Below are positions 38,883-48,131 of a stretch of 64,000 nt of DNA, one piece after another. Numbering within the stretch: the first letter of the stretch is position 1; every line of letters starts with the position of its first letter. The notes below the pieces were generated by a model that ran no database searches, was not told the DNA's origin, and saw nothing but the letters and a program-made list of their open reading frames with translations. The DNA is from Pseudomonas kielensis (GTDB taxonomy: Bacteria; Pseudomonadota; Gammaproteobacteria; Pseudomonadales; Pseudomonadaceae). Both the position numbers and the translations under genes were made by a program. The DNA is taken from contig NZ_JACMYG010000007.1 in assembly GCF_014236655.1 (NCBI RefSeq), positions 177,308 to 241,307 on the forward strand, given 5' to 3'.

Positions 38883-39809
38883 TCAGGCGATGCTCGGCAG
38901 CACGATCTCGTCGCTGCGCTGAACCCCGGCGGTGAAGGCGCGGCACAGTTCGAGGAATTCGCGCATGGCTGAGGTCTGGTATTTCTGTTTGTGCCAGATG
39001 AAGTAGAACTGCCGCGCCAGGTCCAGGTCCGGGGTTTCCACCGCCACCAGGCTGCCGCGCCGGAAGGCGTCGCGCAGCGCCAGGCGGGAAATGCAGCCAA
39101 TGCCCAGGCCCGATTCCACCGCCCGCTTGATCGCTTCGGTGTGTTCCAGCTCCAGGCGGATATTCAAGGCGCTGCGGTGATGGCGCATGGCCTGGTCGAA
39201 GGTCAGGCGAGTGCCGGAGCCCTGTTCGCGCAGAATCCACGCCTCCTGACTGAGCTCCTCCATGCTGGCGATGCCGCGTTGGGCCAGCGGATGCTGGGGG
39301 GCGCAGAACACCACCAGTTCATCTTCGACCCAGCTCTGCACTTCAATGTCCGGATGGCTGCAGTCGCCTTCGATTAGACCCAGATCAATTTCATAGTGCG
39401 CGACCTGTTGCACGATATTGGCGGTGTTCTGTACATGCAGCTTCACCTGGCTCTCCGGGTGGCGCTGCATGAAGCTGCCGATCAGGAGCGTCGCCAGGTA
39501 ATTGCCGATGGTCAGTGTGGCGCCGACCGCCAGGGAGCCAAAACCGGACTTGCCGTTGAGCAGGTCCTCGATTTCCTTGGCCTGGTCGAGCAGGGCCACC
39601 GCTTGTGGCAACAGCTGTTTACCCAGGGCGTTGAGGCTCAGCCGTTTGCCGGCGCGATCGAACAACTGGCAGCTGCATTGGCGCTCCAGTTCAGTGATCG
39701 AGGTGCTGGCCGCCGATTGCGAGAGGTTGAGCAGACCCGCAGCACGGGATACGCTTTCCTGCTGGGCAACGGCGACGAAGACTTGAAGTTGACGTAGAGT
39801 AAATCGCAT
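38883..39809 (-). CDS. finR: LysR-type redox regulator FinR
   Basis: A 308-residue LysR regulator (HTH about 1-60; effector domain about 90-300) divergent from fpr. In Pseudomonas FinR activates fpr in response to oxidative or superoxide stress. The start MRFTLRQLQVFVAVAQ at 39809 is the standard LysR beginning; the longer frame from 39884 runs into the fpr leader. Confidence 0.88.
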   Translation of the reverse strand: MRFTLRQLQVFVAVAQQESVSRAAGLLNLSQSAASTSITELERQCSCQLFDRAGKRLSLNALGKQLLPQAVALLDQAKEIEDLLNGKSGFGSLAVGATLTIGNYLATLLIGSFMQRHPESQVKLHVQNTANIVQQVAHYEIDLGLIEGDCSHPDIEVQSWVEDELVVFCAPQHPLAQRGIASMEELSQEAWILREQGSGTRLTFDQAMRHHRSALNIRLELEHTEAIKRAVESGLGIGCISRLALRDAFRRGSLVAVETPDLDLARQFYFIWHKQKYQTSAMREFLELCRAFTAGVQRSDEIVLPSIA

Positions 39810-39821
39810 ATCTATATAACC

Positions 39822-39834
39822 GATAACCCTTATC
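39822..39834. promoter_or_regulatory. candidate FinR site
   Basis: Perfect palindrome GATAA-CCC-TTATC in the finR-fpr gap within an AT-rich stretch. Its position between divergent regulator and target fits a LysR operator; this is inferred. Confidence 0.5.
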
Positions 39835-39928
39835 TTAATAATCCATTTAACAGATATTGTCGCTGCCATTAGAATGCGATGCAATTGCGCACAGCGGCGC
39901 AGGCAAAATCTCCAGGAGTCCCACGTAC

Positions 39929-40708
39929 ATGAGCAACATGAACCACGAGCGTGTCCTCAGTGTTCACCACTGGAACGACACTCTGTTCAGCTTCAAGTGC
40001 ACCCGCGATCCGGGCCTGCGCTTCGAGAACGGTCAGTTCGTGATGATCGGCCTGCAACAGCCCAACGGCCGCCCGCTTATGCGTGCTTACTCGATTGCCA
40101 GCCCGAACTGGGAAGAGCATCTGGAGTTCTTCAGCATCAAGGTGCCTGATGGCCCGCTGACTTCCCAGTTGCAGCACCTGAAGGAAGGCGACGAGATCAT
40201 CATCAGCAAGAAGCCTACGGGCACGCTGGTGCTGGACGACCTGAAACCTGGCAAACACCTGTACCTGCTCAGCACCGGTACCGGCCTGGCGCCCTTTATG
40301 AGCGTGATCCAGGATCCGGAAACCTACGAGCGTTTCGAAAAAGTGATCCTGTGCCACGGCGTGCGTTACGTCAACGAAGTCGCTTACCGCGAGTTCATCA
40401 CCGAGCACCTGCCGCAGAACGAGTTCTTCGGCGAAGCCCTGCGTGACAAGTTGATCTACTACCCGACCGTGACCCGTGAGCCATTCGAAAACGAAGGCCG
40501 CCTGACCGACCTGATGCGCAGCGGCAAGCTGTTCAGCGACATCGGGCTGCCCCCGATCAACCCGCAGGACGACCGCGCCATGCTGTGCGGCAGCCCGAGC
40601 ATGCTCGACGAGACCAGCGAAGTGCTCAACAGCTTCGGCCTGAAAGTCTCGCCGCGCATGCGTGAGCCGGGTGACTACCTGATCGAACGCGCGTTCGTCG
40701 AGAAGTAA
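39929..40708 (+). CDS. fpr: Ferredoxin-NADP+ reductase
   Basis: FAD enzyme moving electrons between NADPH and ferredoxin or flavodoxin for iron-sulfur and radical protection. The 259-residue protein has the FAD motif RAYSIASP and the NADPH-binding STGTGLAPFMSVI segment, ending ERAFVEK. ATG at 39929 (MSNMNHERVL) is the family start. Confidence 0.96.
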   Translation: MSNMNHERVLSVHHWNDTLFSFKCTRDPGLRFENGQFVMIGLQQPNGRPLMRAYSIASPNWEEHLEFFSIKVPDGPLTSQLQHLKEGDEIIISKKPTGTLVLDDLKPGKHLYLLSTGTGLAPFMSVIQDPETYERFEKVILCHGVRYVNEVAYREFITEHLPQNEFFGEALRDKLIYYPTVTREPFENEGRLTDLMRSGKLFSDIGLPPINPQDDRAMLCGSPSMLDETSEVLNSFGLKVSPRMREPGDYLIERAFVEK

Positions 40709-40723
40709 GCCCCCGCATCACTG

Positions 40724-40763
40724 AAAAGCCCCCATTGCCTGTGCAGGCAGTGGGGGCTTTTTT
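40724..40763. terminator. bidirectional terminator fpr / trmO
   Basis: AAAAGCCCCCATTGCCT / AGGCAGTGGGGGCTTTTTT, a long stem with one G-U type mismatch; overlaps the trmO stop codon. Confidence 0.92.
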
Positions 40764-41454
40764 ATGTCGGAATAACTTCGAGGACGCGAATCACCCCGGC
40801 CTCGGGATAATGCCAACGCACATCCAAGTCCCAGAACTGCGCGCCATATTCCCGCTCGGGTGTAGGAATCTGGTAGGCCGGGCGTGGGTCTTGTGCCAAG
40901 CACTGCTCGATCAACGCCACCAGTGGCTCTGCAAGGCGCTGAGCGTGCTCGTGAGCCTGCTGCAGGGCACTCTCCGCCCACTGCACAGGGATCAGTTGCG
41001 GCGCGGCGCTGGCGATGCTGTTGGCAGCGCTGTCGATAATGTCGGCGTAGGGCACATAGGGTTTGATGTCCAGTACCGGCGTGCCATCGAGCAGGTCGAT
41101 CCCCGAGATCCACAGGCGATTGGCTTCGACCCGGTCCAGCTTGACCACCGACTGACCGATGCCGTTGGGGCGATGGGTGGCGCGGGTGGCAAACACCCCC
41201 ATGGACTTGTTGCCGCCCAGGCGCGGCGGACGCACCTTGAGCCGTGGCTTGTCTTCCAGGGCCTGGTGAAACAGGAACAGCAGCCAGACGTGGCTGACCT
41301 GCTCCAGCCCCTGCACCGCATCACCCTGGTCGAACGGCGCCACCAGCTCCAGGATGCCCCGCGCAGCAGGGGCCAGTTGGGGCTGGCGGGGAATGGCGAA
41401 CTTCTCCTTGAAGCAGGAGTGCACAAAGCCGATGGGGGAAACGCTGTAGGTCAT
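40762..41454 (-). CDS. trmO: tRNA t6A37 methyltransferase TrmO (TsaA/UPF0066)
   Basis: Methylates N6-threonylcarbamoyladenosine at position 37 of tRNA-Thr. The 231-residue protein shows the N-terminal SPIGFVHSCFKEKFAIPRQ segment, the ATRATHRPNGIGQSVVKL motif and the C-terminal domain ending with LIEQCLAQDPRPAY. ATG at 41454; the codon at 41487 adds 11 residues. Confidence 0.92.
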   Translation of the reverse strand: MTYSVSPIGFVHSCFKEKFAIPRQPQLAPAARGILELVAPFDQGDAVQGLEQVSHVWLLFLFHQALEDKPRLKVRPPRLGGNKSMGVFATRATHRPNGIGQSVVKLDRVEANRLWISGIDLLDGTPVLDIKPYVPYADIIDSAANSIASAAPQLIPVQWAESALQQAHEHAQRLAEPLVALIEQCLAQDPRPAYQIPTPEREYGAQFWDLDVRWHYPEAGVIRVLEVIPT

Positions 41455-41526
41455 GGTGGCGGGTCGAGGCGGGGTTAGGGCGAGCATGATAACTCACGGG
41501 GCCCTGATCCCGTCTTCGCGCCGATC

Positions 41527-42297
41527 TCAGAGGCTGAACCCGCCATCCAGCGGAATGATGTTGCCGGTCATGTACGCCCCGGCGGTACTCGCCAAGCTGA
41601 TGGCCAGAGCCGCCATTTCCTCCTCGCGACCCCAGCGTTTCATGGGGATCAAGGCCGTGTCTTCGGCCAGGGCCTGGGCATCGTTGCCGATGTGCTGGGT
41701 CATCTTGCTCGGGAAGCGCCCCGGGGCAATCACGTTGACATTGATGTGCTGGCTGACCAGTTCCCGGGCGAGAATCCGCGACAGTTGGTGCAGGGCGGCC
41801 TTGCTCGGGCCGTAGGCGTAGGCCTGTTCACCGAAGGAGGAGATTCCGGCGACCGAGCCGATGTTGATGATCCGGGCCGGATTGGCGGCCGAACCGGCCT
41901 TGCGCAGCAGCGGCAGGAACTGCTGGATACAGTTGAACACCGACGTTACGTTCAACTGCATGACTTTTTCCCAGCCCTTGACCGGGTAGCTCTCCAATGG
42001 CGCTCCCCAGGTGGTGCCGGCATTGTTCACCAGGATGTCCAGGTGGCTCACGCACTCGCCGAGACGGCTGGCCAATTGGGCGACGCCTTCTTCTGTGGCG
42101 AGGTTGGCTGCGATCGCGTGGCAGTGCCCCAGGGCGCCGAGTTCATCGGCGGTCTGTTGGCAGGCCTCGGCGTCGCGCGCGCAGACAAACACCGTCGCTC
42201 CTGCCTCGACGAAGGCTTGGGCGATCATTTTGCCGATACCACGGGTGCCGCCGGTCACCAGAGCGGTGCGGCCTTGCAGGGAGAAGTAGGGGTGCAT
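41527..42297 (-). CDS. rhlG: RhlG-like short-chain dehydrogenase/reductase
   Basis: A 256-residue SDR with cofactor loop TGGTRGIG (residues 15-22), NNAG motif and the YGPSK active-site pair. It begins MHPYFSLQGRTALVTGG and aligns along its length with P. aeruginosa RhlG, an NADPH-dependent beta-ketoacyl reductase first linked to rhamnolipid and polyhydroxyalkanoate precursors. No rhlA/rhlB genes are nearby, so a rhamnolipid role is not implied here. It is 72 bases upstream of trmO. Confidence 0.85.
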   Translation of the reverse strand: MHPYFSLQGRTALVTGGTRGIGKMIAQAFVEAGATVFVCARDAEACQQTADELGALGHCHAIAANLATEEGVAQLASRLGECVSHLDILVNNAGTTWGAPLESYPVKGWEKVMQLNVTSVFNCIQQFLPLLRKAGSAANPARIINIGSVAGISSFGEQAYAYGPSKAALHQLSRILARELVSQHINVNVIAPGRFPSKMTQHIGNDAQALAEDTALIPMKRWGREEEMAALAISLASTAGAYMTGNIIPLDGGFSL

Positions 42298-42446
42298 GGC
42301 GAATCCTGATCACTGAGGGTCATTACACCCTAGTCGTCAGCCGCGGGAAGCGGAGCCACTATTTTTGCCGGGAATGTGCAGCCATACGGGCGGGTCGAGC
42401 TGCGGGCGATGGCGTTTTGAAGGTCGCCATCGCCGCAAGCGGGCTC

Positions 42447-42911
42447 TTACTGCGGGCGGACGCGCAGGGTCAGGCCCTTGAGGAAGTTGCGCAGCAACTG
42501 GTCGCCACACGGGCGGTAGTTGGTGTGGCCGAACTTGCGAAACAGCGCGCTCAGCTCTGGCTTGGACACCGGGAACTCGGAGGCCTTGAGGATGGCGTGC
42601 ATGTCGTCTTCCTTCAGTTCGAAGGCCACGCGCAGTTTCTTCAGGATGATGTTGTTGGTCACCGGCGTTTCGATCGGCTGTGGCGGACGGCTTTCGTCCT
42701 TGCCGCGCTTGAAGATCACCAGGCCATCGAGGAAGTGCGCCATGACGTCGTCGGGGCAGAACACGAAACCTTCTTCCTCGTCTTTCTTGAGGTAGGTAAC
42801 GAGGTCTTCCTTGGTGACATCCATGCCGCCGAGTTTGATGATCTCGACGACCTTGTTGTCGCTGATGTCGAGCATGTAGCGCACGCTGCGCAGTACGTCG
42901 TTATGAATCAT
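42447..42911 (-). CDS. DUF1456 (YehS-like) protein
   Basis: A 154-residue cytoplasmic protein of two tandem similar halves (about 1-75 and 85-150), each with the pattern NDVLRSVRYMLDISDNKVVEII / NNIILKKLRVAFELKEDDMHAIL. This is the DUF1456 arrangement; function unknown. The first ATG in frame at 42929 would add six residues. Confidence 0.88.
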   Translation of the reverse strand: MIHNDVLRSVRYMLDISDNKVVEIIKLGGMDVTKEDLVTYLKKDEEEGFVFCPDDVMAHFLDGLVIFKRGKDESRPPQPIETPVTNNIILKKLRVAFELKEDDMHAILKASEFPVSKPELSALFRKFGHTNYRPCGDQLLRNFLKGLTLRVRPQ

Positions 42912-42978
42912 GTGTGCAGTCCTGATCATTCAGCTGTGGGCGTTGCCGGTACCGGCGACACCAAAATGAGTGGCAGCC

Positions 42979-43689
42979 TCAGAATTTCTCTTTGGCGGAC
43001 AGATAGCGCCATTGGCCCACCGGAACCTTGCCGATGGATACGCCGCCGATACGAATGCGGCGGATGGCGATGACCTTGAGGCCGACCGCCTGGCAGAGCA
43101 GGGCGATGATTCCCGGTTGCGGGTTCTTCATCGCGAAGCGCAGGCGGTTTTCGTTCTGCCAGCTGGCTTTGACCGCTGGCAACTCCTTGCCCTTGTAGGT
43201 CAGGCCGTGGTTCAGGCGGTTGAGGCCGTGGGCGACCATGTCGCCTTCGACTTCAACCACATACTCTTGTTCGATCTTGCTCGCATCGGCCGTGAGCTTG
43301 CGCAGGATCTTCCAGTCCTGGGTGAACACCAGCAGGCCGCTGGCGTTGGCCTGCAGGTCGGCACTGGCGGTCAGGCGCAGGAAATGGCCCTTGAGCGGGC
43401 GCTTGCTGAAACGGTGCTCTTCGCTCAGGGTCTCGGCGCTGATCAATTGCTGGGCGCTCTCGACGTCCATGCCCGCGGGGGCATGCAGCAGGATGGTCAC
43501 CGGCTCCGGCGCGGTGGCCTTGGCCTCAGGGTCCAGCTCGACTTTCTGGGTGTCGACCTTGAACTGCGGTTCGTCGATGACTTCGCCGTCCACGGTGACC
43601 CAGCCGCCTTCAATGAACAGCTCAGCCTCCCGACGGGAACAGCCGACGAGTTCGATGAGGCGTTTGGAAAGACGAATCGGGTCAGTCAT
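42979..43689 (-). CDS. RsuA/RluB-family pseudouridine synthase with altered active site
   Basis: A 236-residue protein with an N-terminal S4 RNA-binding domain (about 5-60, RLSKRLIELVGCSRREAELFIEGGWVTVDG) and an RsuA-type synthase domain with the usual C-terminal PVGQWRYLSAKEKF ending. The catalytic motif GRLDxxTxGL reads ADLQANASGL, so the universal Asp is replaced by Gln and the preceding Arg by Asp. It may be inactive or use a different residue. Start at 43689 (MTDPIRLSKR). Confidence 0.85.
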   Translation of the reverse strand: MTDPIRLSKRLIELVGCSRREAELFIEGGWVTVDGEVIDEPQFKVDTQKVELDPEAKATAPEPVTILLHAPAGMDVESAQQLISAETLSEEHRFSKRPLKGHFLRLTASADLQANASGLLVFTQDWKILRKLTADASKIEQEYVVEVEGDMVAHGLNRLNHGLTYKGKELPAVKASWQNENRLRFAMKNPQPGIIALLCQAVGLKVIAIRRIRIGGVSIGKVPVGQWRYLSAKEKF

Positions 43690-43771
43690 GACAGGGCCGT
43701 AACAAAAAGGGGGCAGGTATTGTACCTGCCTCGCGCCGGTTAATCGCGGGTCCATTTGCCTTGTGTGGCTT

Positions 43772-44245
43772 TTAGCCGCGCAGGGCCTGCGCCCCGGACT
43801 GCTTCAAACGCATGTGCAGCAACGGATAGGGCTGGCCCATGCCATCGACTTCCGAGCGTCCGATCACTTCAAACCCTTGCTTGTAATAGAAGCCCAGGGC
43901 CTGCGGGTTCTGCTCGTTGACGTCCAGTTCATCGGCATTCAGGTGTTCCATGGCGTACTGCAGCAGCTGTTTGCCCAGGCCTTCACCACGGTGCTGGGGG
44001 GCGATGAAGAGCATTTCGATCTTGCCGGCGGCAACCCCGGCGAACCCGCTGATGTGTTGCTGCTTGTCGCGGGTGCAGATCAGCATCACCGCATCGAGGT
44101 AGCGGGTGAGCACCAGATTGCGCAGCAACTCGATGTAGCTGTCCGGCAGAAAGTCGTGGGTCGCACGCACGGATGCCTCCCAGACCTGAGTCAGTTCCTG
44201 ATAATCGCTGAGTGTCGGCGTGTGGATGACCGAATGCTGACGCAT
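43772..44245 (-). CDS. GNAT-family N-acetyltransferase
   Basis: A 157-residue single GNAT domain with the acetyl-CoA-binding segment IAPQHRGEGLGKQLLQYAM and the ending NPQALGFYYKQGFEVIGRSEVDGMGQPYPLLHM. It resembles YjaB-type small acetyltransferases. The substrate is not evident. ATG at 44245 chosen (MRQHSVIHTP); an upstream frame from 44302 lies in the terminator region. Confidence 0.88.
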   Translation of the reverse strand: MRQHSVIHTPTLSDYQELTQVWEASVRATHDFLPDSYIELLRNLVLTRYLDAVMLICTRDKQQHISGFAGVAAGKIEMLFIAPQHRGEGLGKQLLQYAMEHLNADELDVNEQNPQALGFYYKQGFEVIGRSEVDGMGQPYPLLHMRLKQSGAQALRG

Positions 44246-44287
44246 GCCCGTCTGCCTCTTGTGAGTGGATAAGCAAACGATAGCCGT

Positions 44288-44327
44288 AAAAAAGCCCCGC
44301 ATCTGGTGAAAAAGAGCGGGGCTTTTT
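44288..44327 (-). terminator. rimO terminator
   Basis: AAAAAAGCCCCGC / GCGGGGCTTTTT hairpin with a 15-base loop, just beyond the rimO stop on the minus strand and upstream of the GNAT gene. Confidence 0.85.
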
Positions 44328-44359
44328 GGGTTCAGTGCAATTGGTAGGGATGCCCTGCC

Positions 44360-45697
44360 TTAGATCTGTTCAGCCCACAGGTCGTACTCGTCGGCATCGG
44401 TGACCTTGCACCAGACTTTATCGCCGGGCTTGAGGTTGCTGCCGTTGTCGATGAATACGTTGCCGTCGATTTCCGGGGCATCGAAGAAGCAGCGGCCGAC
44501 CGCGCCTTGCTCGTCGACTTCATCGACCAGCACTTCGATTTCACGGCCGATGCGCATTTGCAGGCGCGCCGAACTGATGGCCTGCTGGTGCGCCATGAAG
44601 CGCTCCCAACGGTCCTGCTTGACGTCGTCCGGGACCACGTCCAGGTCCAGGTCGTTGGCCGGTGCGCCTTCTACCGGCGAGTACTGGAAGCAGCCCACGC
44701 GGTCGAGTTGGGCGTCGGTCAGCCAGTTCAGCAGGTACTGGAAGTCTTCTTCGGTTTCGCCGGGGAAGCCGACGATGAAGGTCGAACGGATGATCAGGTC
44801 CGGGCAGATTTCGCGCCAGTTCTTGATGCGCGCCAGGGTCTTGTCTTCGAAGGCCGGGCGTTTCATCGACTTGAGGACTTTCGGGCTGGCGTGCTGGAAC
44901 GGGATGTCCAGGTACGGCAGGATCTTGCCAGCGGCCATCAGCGGGATCAGCTCGTCGACGTGTGGGTACGGGTAAACGTAGTGCAGGCGCACCCAGACAC
45001 CCAGGGTGCTGAGGGCTTCGCAGAGTTCGGTCATGCGGGTCTTCACCGGCGCGCCATTCCAGAACCCGGTGCGGTACTTGACGTCAACGCCGTAGGCGCT
45101 GGTGTCCTGGGAGATCACCAGCAGTTCCTTGACGCCGGATTTGACCAGGCGCTGGGCCTCGTCCAGCACGTCGCCCACCGGGCGGCTGACCAGCTTGCCG
45201 CGCATCGAGGGGATGATGCAGAAGCTGCAGCTGTGGTTGCAGCCTTCGGAAATCTTCAGGTAGGCGTAGTGACGCGGGGTCAACTTGATGCCTTGTGGCG
45301 GCACCAGGTCGATCAGCGGGTTGTGATCCTGGCGCGGCGGCACGACTTCGTGCACGGCATTGACCACTTGCTCGTACTGCTGCGGACCGGTGACGGCCAG
45401 CACGCTTGGGTGCACGTTGCGGATGTTGCCTTCTTCGACGCCCATGCAGCCGGTCACGATGACCTTGCCGTTTTCCTTGATGGCTTCGCCGATCACTTCC
45501 AGGGATTCGGCCTTGGCCGAGTCGATGAAGCCACAGGTGTTCACCACCACGACGTCCGCGTCCTGATAGGTGGACACGACGTCATAGCCTTCCATACGCA
45601 GTTGGGTAAGGATGCGTTCGGAGTCGACCAACGCTTTTGGGCAACCCAGGGATACGAAGCCAACCTTGGGGTTGGCCGACGCAGGAGTGGTGGACAT
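44360..45697 (-). CDS. rimO: Ribosomal protein S12 methylthiotransferase RimO
   Basis: Radical-SAM enzyme that methylthiolates Asp88/89 of ribosomal protein S12. The 445-residue protein has an N-terminal UPF0004 domain with three Cys ([22 protein letters not shown]), the radical-SAM motif CNHSCSFC and a C-terminal TRAM domain. Upstream is a palindromic repeat element. Confidence 0.96.
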   Translation of the reverse strand: MSTTPASANPKVGFVSLGCPKALVDSERILTQLRMEGYDVVSTYQDADVVVVNTCGFIDSAKAESLEVIGEAIKENGKVIVTGCMGVEEGNIRNVHPSVLAVTGPQQYEQVVNAVHEVVPPRQDHNPLIDLVPPQGIKLTPRHYAYLKISEGCNHSCSFCIIPSMRGKLVSRPVGDVLDEAQRLVKSGVKELLVISQDTSAYGVDVKYRTGFWNGAPVKTRMTELCEALSTLGVWVRLHYVYPYPHVDELIPLMAAGKILPYLDIPFQHASPKVLKSMKRPAFEDKTLARIKNWREICPDLIIRSTFIVGFPGETEEDFQYLLNWLTDAQLDRVGCFQYSPVEGAPANDLDLDVVPDDVKQDRWERFMAHQQAISSARLQMRIGREIEVLVDEVDEQGAVGRCFFDAPEIDGNVFIDNGSNLKPGDKVWCKVTDADEYDLWAEQI

Positions 45698-45750
45698 GTC
45701 TAACCTCGGTATTTGTGACGCCTCCAGCCGGGAACGGCAAGGCGACAGAC

Positions 45751-45926
45751 GGGCGCTTGGCGTCCTGCCTCGTGATTACGCTGCTTTTTGACGAGTGACT
45801 GTTGTTGTCGGGCAAGGCGCCGCGCCGAGTCATAGCGGGCTATGGCGAGAAGCGGCAACGCAGCATGGCAACAACAGGCGCCGTCAAAAAACAGCAGTAT
45901 TCGCGAGGCAGGACGCTTAGCCTCTG
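45751..45926. repeat. large imperfect palindromic element
   Basis: Outer arms GCTTGGCGTCCTGCCTCGTG (from 45755) and CGCGAGGCAGGACGCTTAGC (ending 45921) pair over about 40 bases including the CTTTTTGAC / GTCAAAAA block. The inner parts pair imperfectly (GACTGTTGTTG with CAACAACAG; ATAGC with GCTAT at the centre near 45838). The roughly 170-bp non-coding palindrome looks like a miniature inverted-repeat element or a large REP relative. Confidence 0.6.
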
Positions 45927-46141
45927 ATCAAAAAGTGCGCAATTCTAGCGATGGTCGGCCCTCTTGACCAGCTTTATGCAGGGAAATACGACGAGTGCTG
46001 CGCTATGCTTCGTGCCGTTGGGCTTTACCGATTTTTTACAGTCAACAATACGTCTGTAACGGGAAGTAAAACAGCGCATGCTGCACGATCAAACGTCGTG
46101 CTTTTCCAAGGCAGTCCGGGTCTGGGCAGTAGGGGTGGTGG
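45927..46141 (+). other. kup upstream region
   Basis: 215 bases between the palindromic element and kup, AT-richer than its surroundings near 46020-46075, probably holding the kup promoter. An in-frame leader upstream of 46142 is unlikely to be coding. Confidence 0.4.
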
Positions 46142-48043
46142 ATGGGTCAGGCAAGTAGTCAGGCGGCAGGTGCCGAGCATTCGGCGGCCAAGCCGATCGG
46201 CATGCTGGTGGCGGCGGTGGGGGTGGTGTACGGCGATATCGGCACCAGCCCGCTGTACACCCTCAAGGAGGTCTTCTCAGGGGGCTATGGCGTACCGGTC
46301 AACCACGACGGCGTACTGGGGATTCTGGCGCTGATCTTCTGGTCGTTGATCTGGGTGGTGTCGATCAAGTACATGATGTTTGTCCTGCGTGCCGACAACC
46401 AGGGCGAAGGCGGGATCATGGCCCTGACCGCGTTGGCGCGGCGTGCGGCGGCCGGGCATGCCCGATTGCGCACCTTGCTGGTGGTCTGCGGGCTGATCGG
46501 CGCGGCGCTGTTTTATGGCGACAGCATGATTACCCCGGCGATTTCCGTGCTCTCGGCGATTGAAGGCCTGGGCCTGGCATTCGACGGCATCGACCATTGG
46601 GTGGTGCCGATATCTCTGGTGGTGCTGGTGGCGCTGTTCCTGATTCAACGCCACGGTACTGCGCGCATCGGCATCCTGTTCGGGCCGATCATGGTCACGT
46701 GGTTCCTGGTGCTGGGCGCGCTGGGCGTCCACGGCATCCTGCAGCACCCGGAAGTGTTGCAGGCGATGAACCCGGTCTGGGGTGTGCGCTTCTTCATTGT
46801 CCGCCCGGGCATGGGCGTGGCGATCCTCGGTGCGGTGGTGCTGGCATTGACCGGTGCCGAGGCGCTGTACGCCGACATGGGCCACTTCGGCCGCAAGCCC
46901 ATTGCCCGTGCCTGGTTCATCCTGGTGCTGCCGGCGCTGGTGCTGAACTACTTCGGCCAGGGTGCGTTGCTGCTCGGCGATCCCACTGCGGCCCGCAACC
47001 CGTTCTATCTGCTGGCGCCCAACTGGGCCTTGATTCCGTTGGTCGGCCTGTCGACCCTGGCCACGGTGATTGCCTCCCAGGCGGTGATTTCCGGGGCGTT
47101 CTCCCTGACCCGCCAGGCCATCCAGCTCGGCTACATTCCGCGCATGCACATCCAGCACACCTCCAGTGCCGAACAGGGTCAGATCTACATTGGCGCGGTG
47201 AACTGGTCGCTGATGGTCGGGGTAATCCTGCTGGTGCTCGGGTTTGAATCCTCCGGGGCGTTGGCCTCGGCGTACGGGGTGGCGGTGACGGGCACCATGC
47301 TGATGACCACCATCCTGGTGTCGGCGGTCATACTGTTGCTGTGGAAGTGGCCTCCGCTGCTCGCGGTTCCGGTGTTGTTGGGCTTCCTGCTGGTGGACGG
47401 TCTGTATTTCGCCGCCAACGTGCCGAAAATCATCCAGGGCGGGGCCTTTCCGGTGATCGCCGGTCTGGCGCTGTTCGTGCTGATGACTACCTGGAAGCGC
47501 GGTAAACAACTGTTGGTCGAGCGGATGGACGAGGGTGGCCTGCCTCTGCCGATCTTCATCAGCAGCATCCGTGTGCAGCCACCCCATCGGGTCCAGGGCA
47601 CGGCGGTGTTCCTCACCGCACGTCCGGACGCCGTGCCCCACGCGTTGTTGCACAACCTGCTGCATAACCAGGTGTTGCACGAGCAGGTCGTGCTGCTGAC
47701 CGTGGTCTACGAAGATATTCCACGGGTACCGCCGGCGCGGCGTTTTGAGGTCGAGGCCCACGGCGAAGGCTTCTTCCGGGTGATCCTGCACTTTGGCTTC
47801 GTCGACGAGCCGGACGTGCCAGAGGCGCTGAAACTGTGTCATCTCGATGAGCTGGATTTCAGCCCGATGCGCACCACCTACTTCCTCAGCCGCGAGACGG
47901 TGATCGCCTCCAAGCTCGAAGGCATGGCCCGCTGGCGCGAGGCGCTGTTCGCCTTCATGTTGAAAAACGCCAACGGCAACCTGCGCTTCTTCAATCTGCC
48001 GCTGAACCGGGTGATTGAGTTGGGGACGCAGGTGGAGATGTAG
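46142..48043 (+). CDS. kup: Kup low-affinity potassium uptake protein
   Basis: Proton-coupled K+ importer of the HAK/KUP/KT family. The 633-residue protein has about 12 membrane helices (about 15-450) and a cytoplasmic C-terminal domain (about 460-633). The [19 protein letters not shown] motif and the [17 protein letters not shown] loop (here [16 protein letters not shown]) are family hallmarks. ATG at 46142 begins [10 protein letters not shown] after GGGGTGG. Confidence 0.96.
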   Translation: MGQASSQAAGAEHSAAKPIGMLVAAVGVVYGDIGTSPLYTLKEVFSGGYGVPVNHDGVLGILALIFWSLIWVVSIKYMMFVLRADNQGEGGIMALTALARRAAAGHARLRTLLVVCGLIGAALFYGDSMITPAISVLSAIEGLGLAFDGIDHWVVPISLVVLVALFLIQRHGTARIGILFGPIMVTWFLVLGALGVHGILQHPEVLQAMNPVWGVRFFIVRPGMGVAILGAVVLALTGAEALYADMGHFGRKPIARAWFILVLPALVLNYFGQGALLLGDPTAARNPFYLLAPNWALIPLVGLSTLATVIASQAVISGAFSLTRQAIQLGYIPRMHIQHTSSAEQGQIYIGAVNWSLMVGVILLVLGFESSGALASAYGVAVTGTMLMTTILVSAVILLLWKWPPLLAVPVLLGFLLVDGLYFAANVPKIIQGGAFPVIAGLALFVLMTTWKRGKQLLVERMDEGGLPLPIFISSIRVQPPHRVQGTAVFLTARPDAVPHALLHNLLHNQVLHEQVVLLTVVYEDIPRVPPARRFEVEAHGEGFFRVILHFGFVDEPDVPEALKLCHLDELDFSPMRTTYFLSRETVIASKLEGMARWREALFAFMLKNANGNLRFFNLPLNRVIELGTQVEM

Positions 48044-48078
48044 TTCGCGGGTCAGCGGCGAGGTGCCTGCGCTGTAAC

Positions 48079-48117
48079 AAAAAGCCCCCGCTATCGTGCG
48101 ATAGCGGGGGCTTTTTT
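48079..48117. terminator. bidirectional terminator kup / virJ-like gene
   Basis: Perfect stem AAAAAGCCCCCGCTATCG / CGATAGCGGGGGCTTTTTT with a 2-base loop. Confidence 0.95.
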
Positions 48118-48131
48118 GTTGGATCACCCAC

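Noticed and set aside
46277..48127. 616-codon frame antisense to kup
   Set aside because: Shadow frame rich in His/Gln/Arg; kup has clear family motifs.
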